From Pseudomonas sp. 21 (GTDB lineage Bacteria; Pseudomonadota; Gammaproteobacteria; Pseudomonadales; Pseudomonadaceae), in the NCBI RefSeq assembly GCF_000955805.1, contig NZ_JYOA01000001.1:871608-935607 (forward strand): 64,000 nt of DNA. Direction: 5' to 3'. Each line of letters begins with the position of its first letter. The stretch's first letter is position 1. The translations under genes were made by a program, and so were the position numbers. The notes under the pieces are model-generated. The model was not told the origin of the DNA, did not search any database, and saw nothing but the letters and a program-made list of their open reading frames with translations. Shown in pieces: positions 1 through 8,154 of this stretch.

Positions 1-28
1 ATGGCCCGCTCCTACAGGGGGAAACGGA

Positions 29-1216
29 TCAGCGAACAACCGCCAGCTCGAAGCCGCCCTGGTCGCCGTGCTCGCGCACCTTCATCCCCGCCTCGTTCAC
101 CGCCAGGTCTTCCAGCGGTCGCTTGTAGGGCTTGTTGTCGAGGGTCTGCAGGCTGCGGTCCTCGTCGGTGGTGAGCAGCAACACATAACGCTCGCCCTGG
201 TTGGCGCGCACCGGAATGGTCCCTTCGATGAACGCGTAGCGGTACCAGGTCTCTGGGTTGAGCTTGTACACCGCGTCGCTCACCAGTCGCGTCGGACGCT
301 TCTGTTCGTCGAGGAACAGCAGCGACGGATAGACCACCTGGTGGTTGGCGAAGCTGCGCACGCGCAAGCCGTAGACGTGCTGTGAGCTGGGCAGCTTCAT
401 CGCCACGAAGTAGCTCTTGCCCATGGGGAAGTCGAAGCTCGGCGAGAACTTGTTCAGCTCCTCGTAGCGCGGCTCCTCCACCGACAGCTCGGTGAAGTCG
501 CCATCGCCCATCTGATCGCAGCAGCGCCGCTGCAGGTCGACGTAGAGGTCATCCAGGGTCTTGCCGCTGCCCTTGAGCAGCGCCTTCATGGCATCGGTCT
601 GCTCACCCATGCCGTCGAGTCCCGGCAGGTTGTTCGGGCGTCCCTTCAGGTCGATCTGCCGGCCTTCGGTGAAGGCGATATTGCTGCCATCCTGCTCGCC
701 ACGGCGGAACATCGCTCCGCGCTGCTCCGCGGTGATCGGTGAGTTGCGCACCTGGCCCTTGTCATCGACCCAGGTGAAGTACGGGTTGCCGTTCTCGCTG
801 CGGACGAAGCCGCGATCCTCATAGGATTCAGCGTCGATGTACTCGGAAGAATGGTCCCCGTTGGGCAGCACGTAATCGGCACGACCGGGCGCTACCTGGC
901 CGGCGGCGTAGAAGCTGTTCTGCAGGTTGCCCTGGGCGTCCACCCAGGTGAAGTAGCGGCGCTTGCTCTCGCCCGCCGGGCGGCTGCCCGGCCACTGGGT
1001 GGCGCTGAGGTCGATCAGCCGCGCACGGTCGCTCTGGTCGATGCGCTTGTCCGCCTGGCGTTGCTGCTGGGCATAGCTGGCGTCGACGAAGGTGTTGTGC
1101 ACCTGGCCGCTGTCGTCGATCCACGACAGGTAGCGGCCGCTGGCTGCGTGCGCCGATGCGCCCATGCCGACGGCGGCGATGCAGGAAATCAGGAGGGTCA
1201 ACCTGCCCATGTCCAT
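29..1216 (-). CDS. MalM-like periplasmic protein with three WVD repeats
   Basis: Exported protein of 395 residues with a signal peptide ending near SAHA (about residue 24). Three short repeats of the form [YF]xW[IV]DxxGxxxN occur at about residues 28-43, 87-102 and 145-160. The C-terminal part (about 250-394) resembles the maltose-operon periplasmic protein MalM: a beta-rich stretch with LLFLDEQKRPTRLV and YVLLLTTDEDRSLQT. It is the last gene of a minus-strand cluster and begins 4 bases after the FadL-like gene, so it is probably cotranscribed with it. The role is unknown; a periplasmic or cell-surface accessory of the cluster is inferred. Family assignment by motif recall only. Confidence 0.7.
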   Translation of the reverse strand: MDMGRLTLLISCIAAVGMGASAHAASGRYLSWIDDSGQVHNTFVDASYAQQQRQADKRIDQSDRARLIDLSATQWPGSRPAGESKRRYFTWVDAQGNLQNSFYAAGQVAPGRADYVLPNGDHSSEYIDAESYEDRGFVRSENGNPYFTWVDDKGQVRNSPITAEQRGAMFRRGEQDGSNIAFTEGRQIDLKGRPNNLPGLDGMGEQTDAMKALLKGSGKTLDDLYVDLQRRCCDQMGDGDFTELSVEEPRYEELNKFSPSFDFPMGKSYFVAMKLPSSQHVYGLRVRSFANHQVVYPSLLFLDEQKRPTRLVSDAVYKLNPETWYRYAFIEGTIPVRANQGERYVLLLTTDEDRSLQTLDNKPYKRPLEDLAVNEAGMKVREHGDQGGFELAVVR

Positions 1217-1220
1217 GCCC

Positions 1221-2819
1221 TCAGAAGGTGGTGCGGTAAGTCATGGCGAAGACGTAGGCCTTCACCGTGGTGCTGACATCGAGGCCGGCATAGGGGTTGT
1301 ACACCAGGTTGTCGATGCCGGTGCAGTTCAGGTTGCAGCTGGTGCCCGCCTTGATGCTCTGCTTGGAGACGAAATAGTTGAAGCCCAGATCGATCACCGT
1401 GTCCTTGTCCCACTGGTAGCCCAGGCCCAGGCCGTAGAGGTTGGCATCGCCGATGGGCACCAGCGCGTCGGCCTTGTCCTTGGGAATCGCCGAGGGGCGA
1501 TACTCATAGCCGGCGCGCAGTTGCAGGCGGTCATTGACGTCGTACTGCATCCCCATGGCGTAGCTCCAGGTGTCCTGGTAGCCGCGGTCGAGGATGATGC
1601 TGTGGTCGGTGGCGCCGTTGGGGGCGAAGTTCTTGGCGATGCGCAGCAGGTCGAGTTCCTTGTCGAACTCGATTTCCAGCTTGTTCCAGTCGCTGTAGTC
1701 GGTCCACTTCAGGTCGAAGTTGAACTGCCACTTGTCGAACGGGCGCACCTTGATCCCGGTGGAGAAGCTGTCCGGGTTGACCATGTTCAGCGTCGCCACG
1801 CCGTGTTCTTCCTCGGCGTTGCCATAGGGGAACAGCGGGCTCAGGAAGGCGCCGAACACCGAGTTCTGCATGCCGGACCAGAAGCCCTGCCAGTCCTTGG
1901 TGTAGTCGACGCGGTACTTGCCCTTGAGGTGCATGCGCGACTCGCTCTGGTAGGTCGCGCCCCAGGCGAACCAGTCGTAGGGTTCCCAGAGGACGCCCAG
2001 GTTGAAGCTCGGCGAGAGGGTCTGCTGCATGTCCAGCTTGAGGTTGGCCAGCGAGTCGTACGGGCCGATACGCCCGCCACAGACGTTGAACACCAGCTCG
2101 ACGATTTCCTGCGCGCCGGGCACGCAGGTGGTGTCGTGCAGGGTCTGCAGCAGGCCGGTGAGCAGGCCGGGGTTGCGGAAGTCGGTATCCAGCGCCATGG
2201 CCTGGTGCGAGAAGCCGATCGACAGGCCCGCCGACAGCGTGTCGTTGACCTCGTAGCCCACCGAGGGCGAGAAGTAGGTGATGCGCTGCAGCGAGACGCG
2301 GCGGCCTTCGTAGCGTGCCGGGTCACTGTCCGAATCGCGCGAATAGCCCAGCGCCTGGGGCGCGTAGACGTTGGTGGCGAAGGTGAACTTGGAGCCCGGC
2401 GGGTTGATCGACAGGCCCGCCAGCGGTGCCACCAGCAACGGCATGTCGGTCATGCCGCCAAGCCCCGGCAGGTACATGGTCGGAGTCAGGGTGCGGCTGT
2501 TCTCACCAGCGACCGGGTCATTGTCCAGGCCAAAGGAGGACGAACCATAGTCCGGCGGCGCCTTGAAGCCGGCGCGGATATCCATGACCCCGGTGATCAG
2601 CTTGAGCTGGGTCTGGCGGCCCTTGAGCTTGGTCAGGGCGGCGGGGTTGTAATGCACCGCGTCGATGCCGGTGGAGTCGGCCGTGACCGCGTTGGCCATG
2701 GCCATGGCCTTGGGGTTGCCGATGGTCAGGTCGTTGGCCAACTGGGCGTTGGCGAGCGTCGCCCAGCCAAACCCTACCCCTGCCATCGCCACCGCGAGGG
2801 GCGAAATGCGCATAGTCAT
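1221..2819 (-). CDS. FadL/OmpP1-family outer-membrane transporter
   Basis: Beta-barrel outer-membrane protein of 532 residues. It has a Sec signal peptide (cleavage near LANA, about residue 25), then the family's N-terminal hatch segment with the typical YNPAALT motif near residue 57, and a C-terminus ending in aromatic/hydrophobic residues (MTYRTTF), as expected for barrel assembly. FadL members carry long-chain fatty acids or other hydrophobic compounds across the outer membrane. It lies between a barrel gene upstream (18-base gap) and a MalM-like gene downstream. The start could also be the ATG two codons later. The substrate here is not known. Confidence 0.88.
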   Translation of the reverse strand: MTMRISPLAVAMAGVGFGWATLANAQLANDLTIGNPKAMAMANAVTADSTGIDAVHYNPAALTKLKGRQTQLKLITGVMDIRAGFKAPPDYGSSSFGLDNDPVAGENSRTLTPTMYLPGLGGMTDMPLLVAPLAGLSINPPGSKFTFATNVYAPQALGYSRDSDSDPARYEGRRVSLQRITYFSPSVGYEVNDTLSAGLSIGFSHQAMALDTDFRNPGLLTGLLQTLHDTTCVPGAQEIVELVFNVCGGRIGPYDSLANLKLDMQQTLSPSFNLGVLWEPYDWFAWGATYQSESRMHLKGKYRVDYTKDWQGFWSGMQNSVFGAFLSPLFPYGNAEEEHGVATLNMVNPDSFSTGIKVRPFDKWQFNFDLKWTDYSDWNKLEIEFDKELDLLRIAKNFAPNGATDHSIILDRGYQDTWSYAMGMQYDVNDRLQLRAGYEYRPSAIPKDKADALVPIGDANLYGLGLGYQWDKDTVIDLGFNYFVSKQSIKAGTSCNLNCTGIDNLVYNPYAGLDVSTTVKAYVFAMTYRTTF

Positions 2820-2837
2820 GTGGTGATCGCTCGTCGG

Positions 2838-3842
2838 TTACTGGGCTTTGAGGCCTTGGATATCCAGGGGCAGGGAAACCCCCAGCAGTACATCCGGCGA
2901 GTCTTCGGTCAGACCGAAACCGGCGTTCACGTTGACGATGTAGTCCGGCGATGTTCGCAGGCCGAGCGAGAAGTTCATGATCGCGCTGGTCTGCTCGGGC
3001 GCCTCGACCGTGCGGTCGTTGAAGTAGTACTTGTTCTTGAACGAGTAGGCCATCTGGTAGGAGGTGGCCAGGGAAACGTCGTAGGACAGCGCGTAGGCCA
3101 TGCCCATGGCGAAGTTGACCGTGTCGCCCGGCACCACCTTCTCCAGCTCTTCGCCGTACTGGTTCTGGTGGATGTCGTCGACCTTCATGTTGTAGGTGTA
3201 CCCGAGCGAGCCGTAGAGCACGACGGGGTCGATCACGTAGGACATGTTGGCCCCGGCGCCCAGGCTGTAGAAGCCGTTGCCGGTGGAGACGTCGTCCTGC
3301 ACGTTGCCCTTGTACGGGCTGTCGCCGGTGGGCAGGCCGAGGGTCGCGTAGAGCGTGGTGACCGGAGCGCCGCGGCGCGCGGCCCAGGGCTGCCAGCGCA
3401 GCGTCGCGGAGACGTCGCCCAGGCTGTAGGCATGGATGTCGCGCTCGGTGTCGTACTTGGCCACGAACGGCAGGCGCATGCTGAAGGTCAGGTTGTCCCA
3501 GATGCCGTAGTCGAAGGTGAACGAGTTGGTGAAGGTATGCTGCGCCTCGCTCTGGGCCAGCACGCTGTAGACGTTCTCGCCACTGCGCACGGCCTGCAGG
3601 CGCGTGTCGCGCATCAGGGTGTAGTCGAAGCCGTAGGTCAGCTGGCGCTCACCTTTCTTGAGCAGGGTGTAGCTCTTCTCGGCGGCCTGGAACACCTGTT
3701 CCAGCGCCTTGGCGCTGTCGGCGTCGGTATCCTTCTTGGCCAGCGCATCACGCGCGTCCTCGGTTGTCGCTTCTTCGGCGATGGCGCTGGTACTTGCCAG
3801 CAAGGCCAGAGCGGCAACGCACGCAAACCCCTTGAAATCCAT
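2838..3842 (-). CDS. Outer-membrane beta-barrel protein with helical N-terminus, FapF-like
   Basis: Protein of 334 residues with a signal peptide (cleavage near SAIA, residue 22). A charged, probably helical stretch at about 23-62 (DARDALAKKD, ALEQVFQAAEK) precedes a run of amphipathic beta strands to the C-terminus. This layout, periplasmic helix plus barrel, is that of FapF, the exporter of the Pseudomonas Fap amyloid, and of generic 'transporter' barrels. A GGGGA ribosome site precedes the ATG. It lies just downstream of a C39-type protease gene, the same pairing as FapD and FapF. Orthology to FapF is inferred from architecture, not from alignment. Confidence 0.65.
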   Translation of the reverse strand: MDFKGFACVAALALLASTSAIAEEATTEDARDALAKKDTDADSAKALEQVFQAAEKSYTLLKKGERQLTYGFDYTLMRDTRLQAVRSGENVYSVLAQSEAQHTFTNSFTFDYGIWDNLTFSMRLPFVAKYDTERDIHAYSLGDVSATLRWQPWAARRGAPVTTLYATLGLPTGDSPYKGNVQDDVSTGNGFYSLGAGANMSYVIDPVVLYGSLGYTYNMKVDDIHQNQYGEELEKVVPGDTVNFAMGMAYALSYDVSLATSYQMAYSFKNKYYFNDRTVEAPEQTSAIMNFSLGLRTSPDYIVNVNAGFGLTEDSPDVLLGVSLPLDIQGLKAQ

Positions 3843-3890
3843 GTTGCTATCCCCTGGTCTTGTTCTTATTCGTATGGGCCGATCGGGCGA

Positions 3891-4652
3891 TCACTTGCGC
3901 CGGATGTACTGGACATCTCCGTTCGTGGCGGCTTCGCCAATCTGGTTCTGGGTGAGCTTGCTCATCTCCGGGAACTCGCGGAAAGCCAGCAGGCTGACGG
4001 TCCGGTCATCCACCAGGCGCATGTCGGCCTCTTTCAGCTCCAGGGCGTTCTTGGGCTCCTGGCCGCTGGGGTAGATCACGAAGAGCACGTTCTGGTCCCA
4101 GATTTCCTCGAAACGGGCGCGGGTGAAACTGATGTTGCCCAAGGCAGGATCGGCAACGAAGACGTGGTCGTTGTAGACATCGCGGACCACGACGAAATGC
4201 TTGAAGCCGGCATAGTGGATCGGCACCAGCGCCGGGTGTTCGAGCGAGTCCAGGTCGGAGAACTCGGCACGGAAGCCGCCACTCTTGTAGCCGAGTGCAG
4301 CGGCATAGCGCTTCATGTCCAGAAGCGAGAATCCACGGCGCTGGACGATCTTGTCGGCCTCGCCGTACTTGATCAGGCCTTCCATGACCTGACGCTCTTC
4401 CAGGTTGCGGCCCAGGTAGTAGTCCAGCAACGTGGTCAGCGCTGCCGAGCCGCAGCTGTAGTCGTAGGCCTGGCGGATGACATTGCGGAACTGCACCTGG
4501 CTCATCGGCTCGAGCTGGACCGACTCGCGGAAGGGACCGTTGGGCGTGAGCGGCTGCGAGATGTTCACTGTGCCCTGCTGCTGCGGCTTGGTATCCACGG
4601 CCTGGGTAAAACCGAACAGGCCCAACAGGCTTCCCAGCAGAATCTCGAACAT
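3891..4652 (-). CDS. C39-type cysteine peptidase, FapD-like, exported
   Basis: Protein of 253 residues with an N-terminal hydrophobic segment (about 3-18) that should target it to the periplasm. The papain-like C39 set is complete by eye: Gln61 (oxyanion), Cys67 in YSCGSAALTTLL, His152 in FKHFVVV and Asp168 in VADPALG. Stand-alone C39 peptidases such as FapD act on exported substrates, unlike the C39 domains fused to ABC exporters. It sits between the gene for a small exported protein and a FapF-like barrel, which suggests that it processes the small protein or clears the export channel. A good ribosome site precedes the ATG. Substrate unproven. Confidence 0.78.
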   Translation of the reverse strand: MFEILLGSLLGLFGFTQAVDTKPQQQGTVNISQPLTPNGPFRESVQLEPMSQVQFRNVIRQAYDYSCGSAALTTLLDYYLGRNLEERQVMEGLIKYGEADKIVQRRGFSLLDMKRYAAALGYKSGGFRAEFSDLDSLEHPALVPIHYAGFKHFVVVRDVYNDHVFVADPALGNISFTRARFEEIWDQNVLFVIYPSGQEPKNALELKEADMRLVDDRTVSLLAFREFPEMSKLTQNQIGEAATNGDVQYIRRK

Positions 4653-4693
4653 CCCACCCCTCTCTTCAAATACTGGAAGTCAATCCTGGAAGA

Positions 4694-4719
4694 CCCTTGC
4701 CGGCAGGCGCCGGCAAGGG
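4694..4719 (-). promoter_or_regulatory. GC-rich intergenic hairpin between small exported protein and protease genes
   Basis: Perfect 11-base inverted repeat (4694-4704 with 4709-4719) around a four-base AGGC loop. There is no T-run after it in the direction of transcription, so it looks more like an mRNA-stabilising or processing hairpin, or a leaky attenuator, than a full terminator. It would let the upstream small protein be made in excess over the downstream machinery. Confidence 0.6.
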
Positions 4720-4742
4720 GTACTGCGCATCAACCCTGGGGA

Positions 4743-5198
4743 TCAGTGACCCCAGACCTTCACGGTCGAACCCGCCAGGTTCAGGTTGGAAACGGTCAGC
4801 GAGCCAATGCTGGCGCCGGTGGCACCTACCTTGACGGCGTCGATGGTGACGTCGCCGGTCACGGTGGGCAGGCCGATGGCCAGTTGCTCGGTAGCAACGG
4901 CGGTGCCGCCGCCAACCGGGGTGATGTTGGTTTTCACCACGTCGACGGTCATCGGCGCGTTGTCGGCGATGGTCACGCTCGGCAGGTGGATACCCTGCAG
5001 GACCAGGGAACCGCCGTTGGTGTCGGCGTCCTTGTAGGTGACAGCGCCAATGGAGGCGTTGAAGGTACCGGAAATGCTGATGCCATCCTGGCCGGTGATA
5101 CCGGACAGTGCAGCGTCATCCATGGATTTCATGTCGGCATGTGCCAGGAACGGAGCGGCCAGAACTGCGCTTGCAAGAACCAGTTGCTTGATTTTCAT
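4743..5198 (-). CDS. Small exported protein with LxxxTGQDGI motif (FilA/DUF6160-like)
   Basis: The protein has 151 residues from the ATG at 5198, which has GGAGAG about 8 bases upstream; the longer open frame lacks support. A clear Sec signal peptide ends at AHA (residue 21). The mature N-terminus carries MDDAALSGITGQDGI (26-40), a motif I recall from small exported proteins annotated as FilA-like pilus proteins or DUF6160. The rest is rich in Gly, Thr, Val and Ser with alternating hydrophobic residues, as in secreted beta-rich proteins. It is the first structural gene after the two regulators and precedes a C39 protease and barrels. It is the likely cargo of the cluster. Function not established. 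Confidence 0.65.
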   Translation of the reverse strand: MKIKQLVLASAVLAAPFLAHADMKSMDDAALSGITGQDGISISGTFNASIGAVTYKDADTNGGSLVLQGIHLPSVTIADNAPMTVDVVKTNITPVGGGTAVATEQLAIGLPTVTGDVTIDAVKVGATGASIGSLTVSNLNLAGSTVKVWGH

Positions 5199-5429
5199 TG
5201 TTATAACTCTCCAGTGTTCAGGTGGGGTTGCCCCAGGCACTGCAAGGGGCGTCCTACCCCGCTGCAGGTTGACCGGCTGATGCCGATCTTCCAGACCCCC
5301 GACTTCTTCCTTAGGCGCCGCGGGTATGGATTCGTGAAGCACGAAGCTTCGCGTCCTGATCTCCAAGCTACTGACCCGCCGTGAACCTGCCAGCCCATCC
5401 AAGGGATGGCGCAAAACCAACCTTCCGAC
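5199..5429. other. Regulatory spacer upstream of the small exported protein gene
   Basis: This 231-base gap between the second regulator and the small exported protein gene is the likely promoter region of the structural genes. On the minus strand it contains a GGGGTAGGACGCCCC inverted repeat and a CGAAGCTTCG palindrome. I could not identify convincing -35/-10 boxes or a match to the E. coli MalT box. Confidence 0.4.
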
Positions 5430-8153
5430 TCAAGCTTCGCTGAGCAGCCCCAGGCTCTTCCCCTTGAGTACCGCCTGGGTCCGGCTGCGCACGCCGAGCT
5501 TGGCGAACAGGTTGTGCAGATGCCACTTGATGGTGGCCTCCGACAGATGCACCGCCTGGGCGATGTCCCGGTTCGACAAGCCTGCCGCCACGAGCCGCAG
5601 AATCTCCCGCTCCCGGTGGCTAACATCTTGATTTTCATCGAAACTTTCAGGGTCTACGGAGAGCCTGCGGCACTGCTCGCGAAGCATCTCGGCTACCCCT
5701 TGCCAAGCCGATGCGCGCTTGGGTTCGGCGCCCTTCCAGGCCTCCCAGAGCGGCAGCAACCACAGGGCGTCGTCCTGGAACAGACGTCGGTAGCCCAGAT
5801 TCCAGGCTTCTTCCAGGGTGGGAGCGAACAAGGCAAAGGCTTTTTCGCTGTTACCTTTCTGCCAATACGCCACAGAAAGTAACAGCGAAAGACGCAGCCG
5901 CCGGTCGCGCTGGTAGGGCGAGGTAAAGCCCGCCAGGCACGATTCCAGACGCTGCTGAGCTCGCTCGGCATGGCGCTCGGACAGTGCCAGGCGCGCCTCT
6001 GCCATCACCAGCGCCGCATGGGCATCGGCGTAGCGTTCAGCGTTGAGCCCCGAGAGGTGCCGCGCCAGCTGCAGGCAGACGCGCTCGGCCTCGTTGGGCC
6101 GGCGCATCCACAGCAACAGCTGCACCTTGCAGCTCATGGCCAGCGCATGCACCCGCTCGTAGCCCGGCGACTGAAGGCCAACCAGCCATTCGTCGAGCTG
6201 GGCCAACCCTTGTTCGGCCTCGCCGGCGAAGAAACGCGCCTTGGCCATCACCAACTGGCCACGGCTGATCAGCTCCACCGGCGTGGCAACGTCGCGCCAG
6301 GTGGTGGCCAGTGGCAGTTCGGCGAGGATCGCCGCGTGGCGATCCTGCTCGTACAGCAAATCCGCATAGGCCAGGGACAACGGCCCCCCGACCCGGCTGC
6401 GCCGGCCGAAGACCCGCTCCACGCGGCTGCGCGCGCTCTCGGCGATGGTGCGCCCGCGCTCCAGCTCACCGCGCTCCTTGCAGATCAGCGCCTCGATCAT
6501 GCTGACGACGACCTGCAGGTATTCGCTGTCGGCCATGCGCAGGCAATCGCGGGCGACACCAATGGCGTTGGCCGCTTCGGCGTAGTCACCCAGCAGCGCA
6601 TAGGCCGCCGCCTGGATGCACGACAGGCTGGCGCGGAACACCGGCTGGTTGCCCGGCACCAGCGCCAGCCACTGGCGCGCCACCTTCAGGCAAGCCTCCA
6701 GCTTGTCCTGGTAGAGCAGCACCAGCGCCTTCAGCACCTGGGCCACGGCGAGCAGCTCGGCCATGCCGAAGTGGCGCACCTTGCCCTGCCCCTGCAGCAG
6801 CCGGACGCTGAGCTCTTCGATCAGCGCTTCAGCCTCGGCGAACTTCTGCTCGAAGGCCAACTGCCAGGCGTAGAAGATCTGGAACACCGGGTGCTCGCGG
6901 ATCACCTCGGCGGGGATGCTGCCGAGCATGCCGAGGATGCCGTAGACGCGGTTGCCGGCAATCAGCTTGGCGCCCTGGCGCTCCAGCAGATCGGCGGCGA
7001 AGGCATAGTCACGGGCGCGCAGGGCGTATTTGATTGCGCGATCGGCCATGTCGCGGCCCTCGCACCAGCGCGCGGCGGCGTGCAGCAGCGGCGTCGGATC
7101 GGAGTTGCGCGCCAGGCGGCCCTGGAGGAATTCGGCGAACAGGTGGTGGTAGCGGAACCACTCGCGCTGGTCGTCCAGCGGGATGATGAACAACTGCTCG
7201 TTCTGCAGCCGCATCAGCATGTCCAGGCCATCGCGGCGGCCGGTCAGGGCGTTGCACAGTTCGGCGCAGAATTCGTCGAGCACCGAGGTCTGGTCGAGGA
7301 ACTGCTGCAGCGGTTCGGGCAGGCTGCGCAACACATCCTCGGCGAGGTAGTCGGCGAGGTCGCGCTCGGTGCCGGAGAGCCCCTTGAGCAGCGCCGCTCG
7401 GTCCGGATTGCGCGCCAGCGCCAGCGCCGCGAGGTGCAGCGCGGTGATCCAGCCTTCGGTGCGTTTGTGCAGCAGCTTGAGCTCGCTGTCGCTCAGGGCC
7501 AGGCCCTTGAGCTCCGTGAGGAAGGTATCGGTTTCCTCGCGGGTCAGGCGCAGGTCGTCGCCGCTCAGGCAGAAGGCCCAGGGCGCCAGGCCCGGTTCGT
7601 CCACCAGAAAGCGCGGGCGGTAGCGAGTGCTGGTGACCAGACGGATGTTGTCCGGCAAGTGCTCGATCAGGTAACGCGCGCCGTGGGCCAGCGCCGGGTG
7701 GCGGATCTGGTGGAAGTCGTCGAGCAGCAGGTAGATCGGTCCGTCGAGGCGGCGCAGGTCGGAGAGGAAGGCGTCGATGATGCCTTCCAGCGGCAGGGTC
7801 ATGTCCGACTGCAGCAGATTCGAGGTGTTGGTGCCGAAGTCCGTCTCGACGCTGCGAATGCTTGCCACCAGGTACTGCACCAGGCGCTGCGGCTCGCTGT
7901 CACCCTCGTCGCAGGACATCCAGGCGACCCGCGCGCCCCCCTCCAGCAGACGCTGGCGGAACAGGCTGAGGATGGTGCTCTTGCCGAACCCGGCCGGCGC
8001 GCTGAGGATCAGCACGCGCTGCTGGCGGTTGGCGTACAGACGATCGATCAGGGCGCGGCGCGGCAGCAGCGAATCACTGTCGGCGCGCGGAGGGAACAGC
8101 TTGGTGCGCAGCAGCGGCATGGGCTGTTGCGGCAGTGTGGTCAGGGTCGTCAT
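5430..8153 (-). CDS. MalT-type LuxR-family ATP-dependent regulator
   Basis: Large regulator of 907 residues. It has an N-terminal STAND-type ATPase with Walker A APAGFGKS (about 52-59) and LLLLDDFH-like Walker B (LLLDDFHQIRHPALAHG), a long alpha-helical TPR-like middle (about 340-820) typical of MalT sensor domains, and a C-terminal LuxR helix-turn-helix (HREREILRLVAAGLSNRDIA, then a WHLHNLFAKL recognition region). MalT proteins oligomerise on ATP and inducer binding and activate operons. It starts one base after the stop of a second regulator of the same type and lies upstream of the exported-protein cluster, which it probably controls. Inducer unknown. Confidence 0.92.
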   Translation of the reverse strand: MTTLTTLPQQPMPLLRTKLFPPRADSDSLLPRRALIDRLYANRQQRVLILSAPAGFGKSTILSLFRQRLLEGGARVAWMSCDEGDSEPQRLVQYLVASIRSVETDFGTNTSNLLQSDMTLPLEGIIDAFLSDLRRLDGPIYLLLDDFHQIRHPALAHGARYLIEHLPDNIRLVTSTRYRPRFLVDEPGLAPWAFCLSGDDLRLTREETDTFLTELKGLALSDSELKLLHKRTEGWITALHLAALALARNPDRAALLKGLSGTERDLADYLAEDVLRSLPEPLQQFLDQTSVLDEFCAELCNALTGRRDGLDMLMRLQNEQLFIIPLDDQREWFRYHHLFAEFLQGRLARNSDPTPLLHAAARWCEGRDMADRAIKYALRARDYAFAADLLERQGAKLIAGNRVYGILGMLGSIPAEVIREHPVFQIFYAWQLAFEQKFAEAEALIEELSVRLLQGQGKVRHFGMAELLAVAQVLKALVLLYQDKLEACLKVARQWLALVPGNQPVFRASLSCIQAAAYALLGDYAEAANAIGVARDCLRMADSEYLQVVVSMIEALICKERGELERGRTIAESARSRVERVFGRRSRVGGPLSLAYADLLYEQDRHAAILAELPLATTWRDVATPVELISRGQLVMAKARFFAGEAEQGLAQLDEWLVGLQSPGYERVHALAMSCKVQLLLWMRRPNEAERVCLQLARHLSGLNAERYADAHAALVMAEARLALSERHAERAQQRLESCLAGFTSPYQRDRRLRLSLLLSVAYWQKGNSEKAFALFAPTLEEAWNLGYRRLFQDDALWLLPLWEAWKGAEPKRASAWQGVAEMLREQCRRLSVDPESFDENQDVSHREREILRLVAAGLSNRDIAQAVHLSEATIKWHLHNLFAKLGVRSRTQAVLKGKSLGLLSEA

Positions 8154-8154
8154 G

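Noticed and set aside
1164-5384. 1406-residue plus-strand open frame
   Set aside because: It lies opposite five convincing minus-strand genes with motifs and ribosome sites; the translation is rich in Gly, Ala, Val and Arg as expected for a GC-driven shadow.
5199-5429. E. coli-type MalT box upstream of the small exported protein gene
   Set aside because: I looked for GGGGA[TG]GAGG-like boxes; only a partial GGGG tract was present, so no site is claimed.
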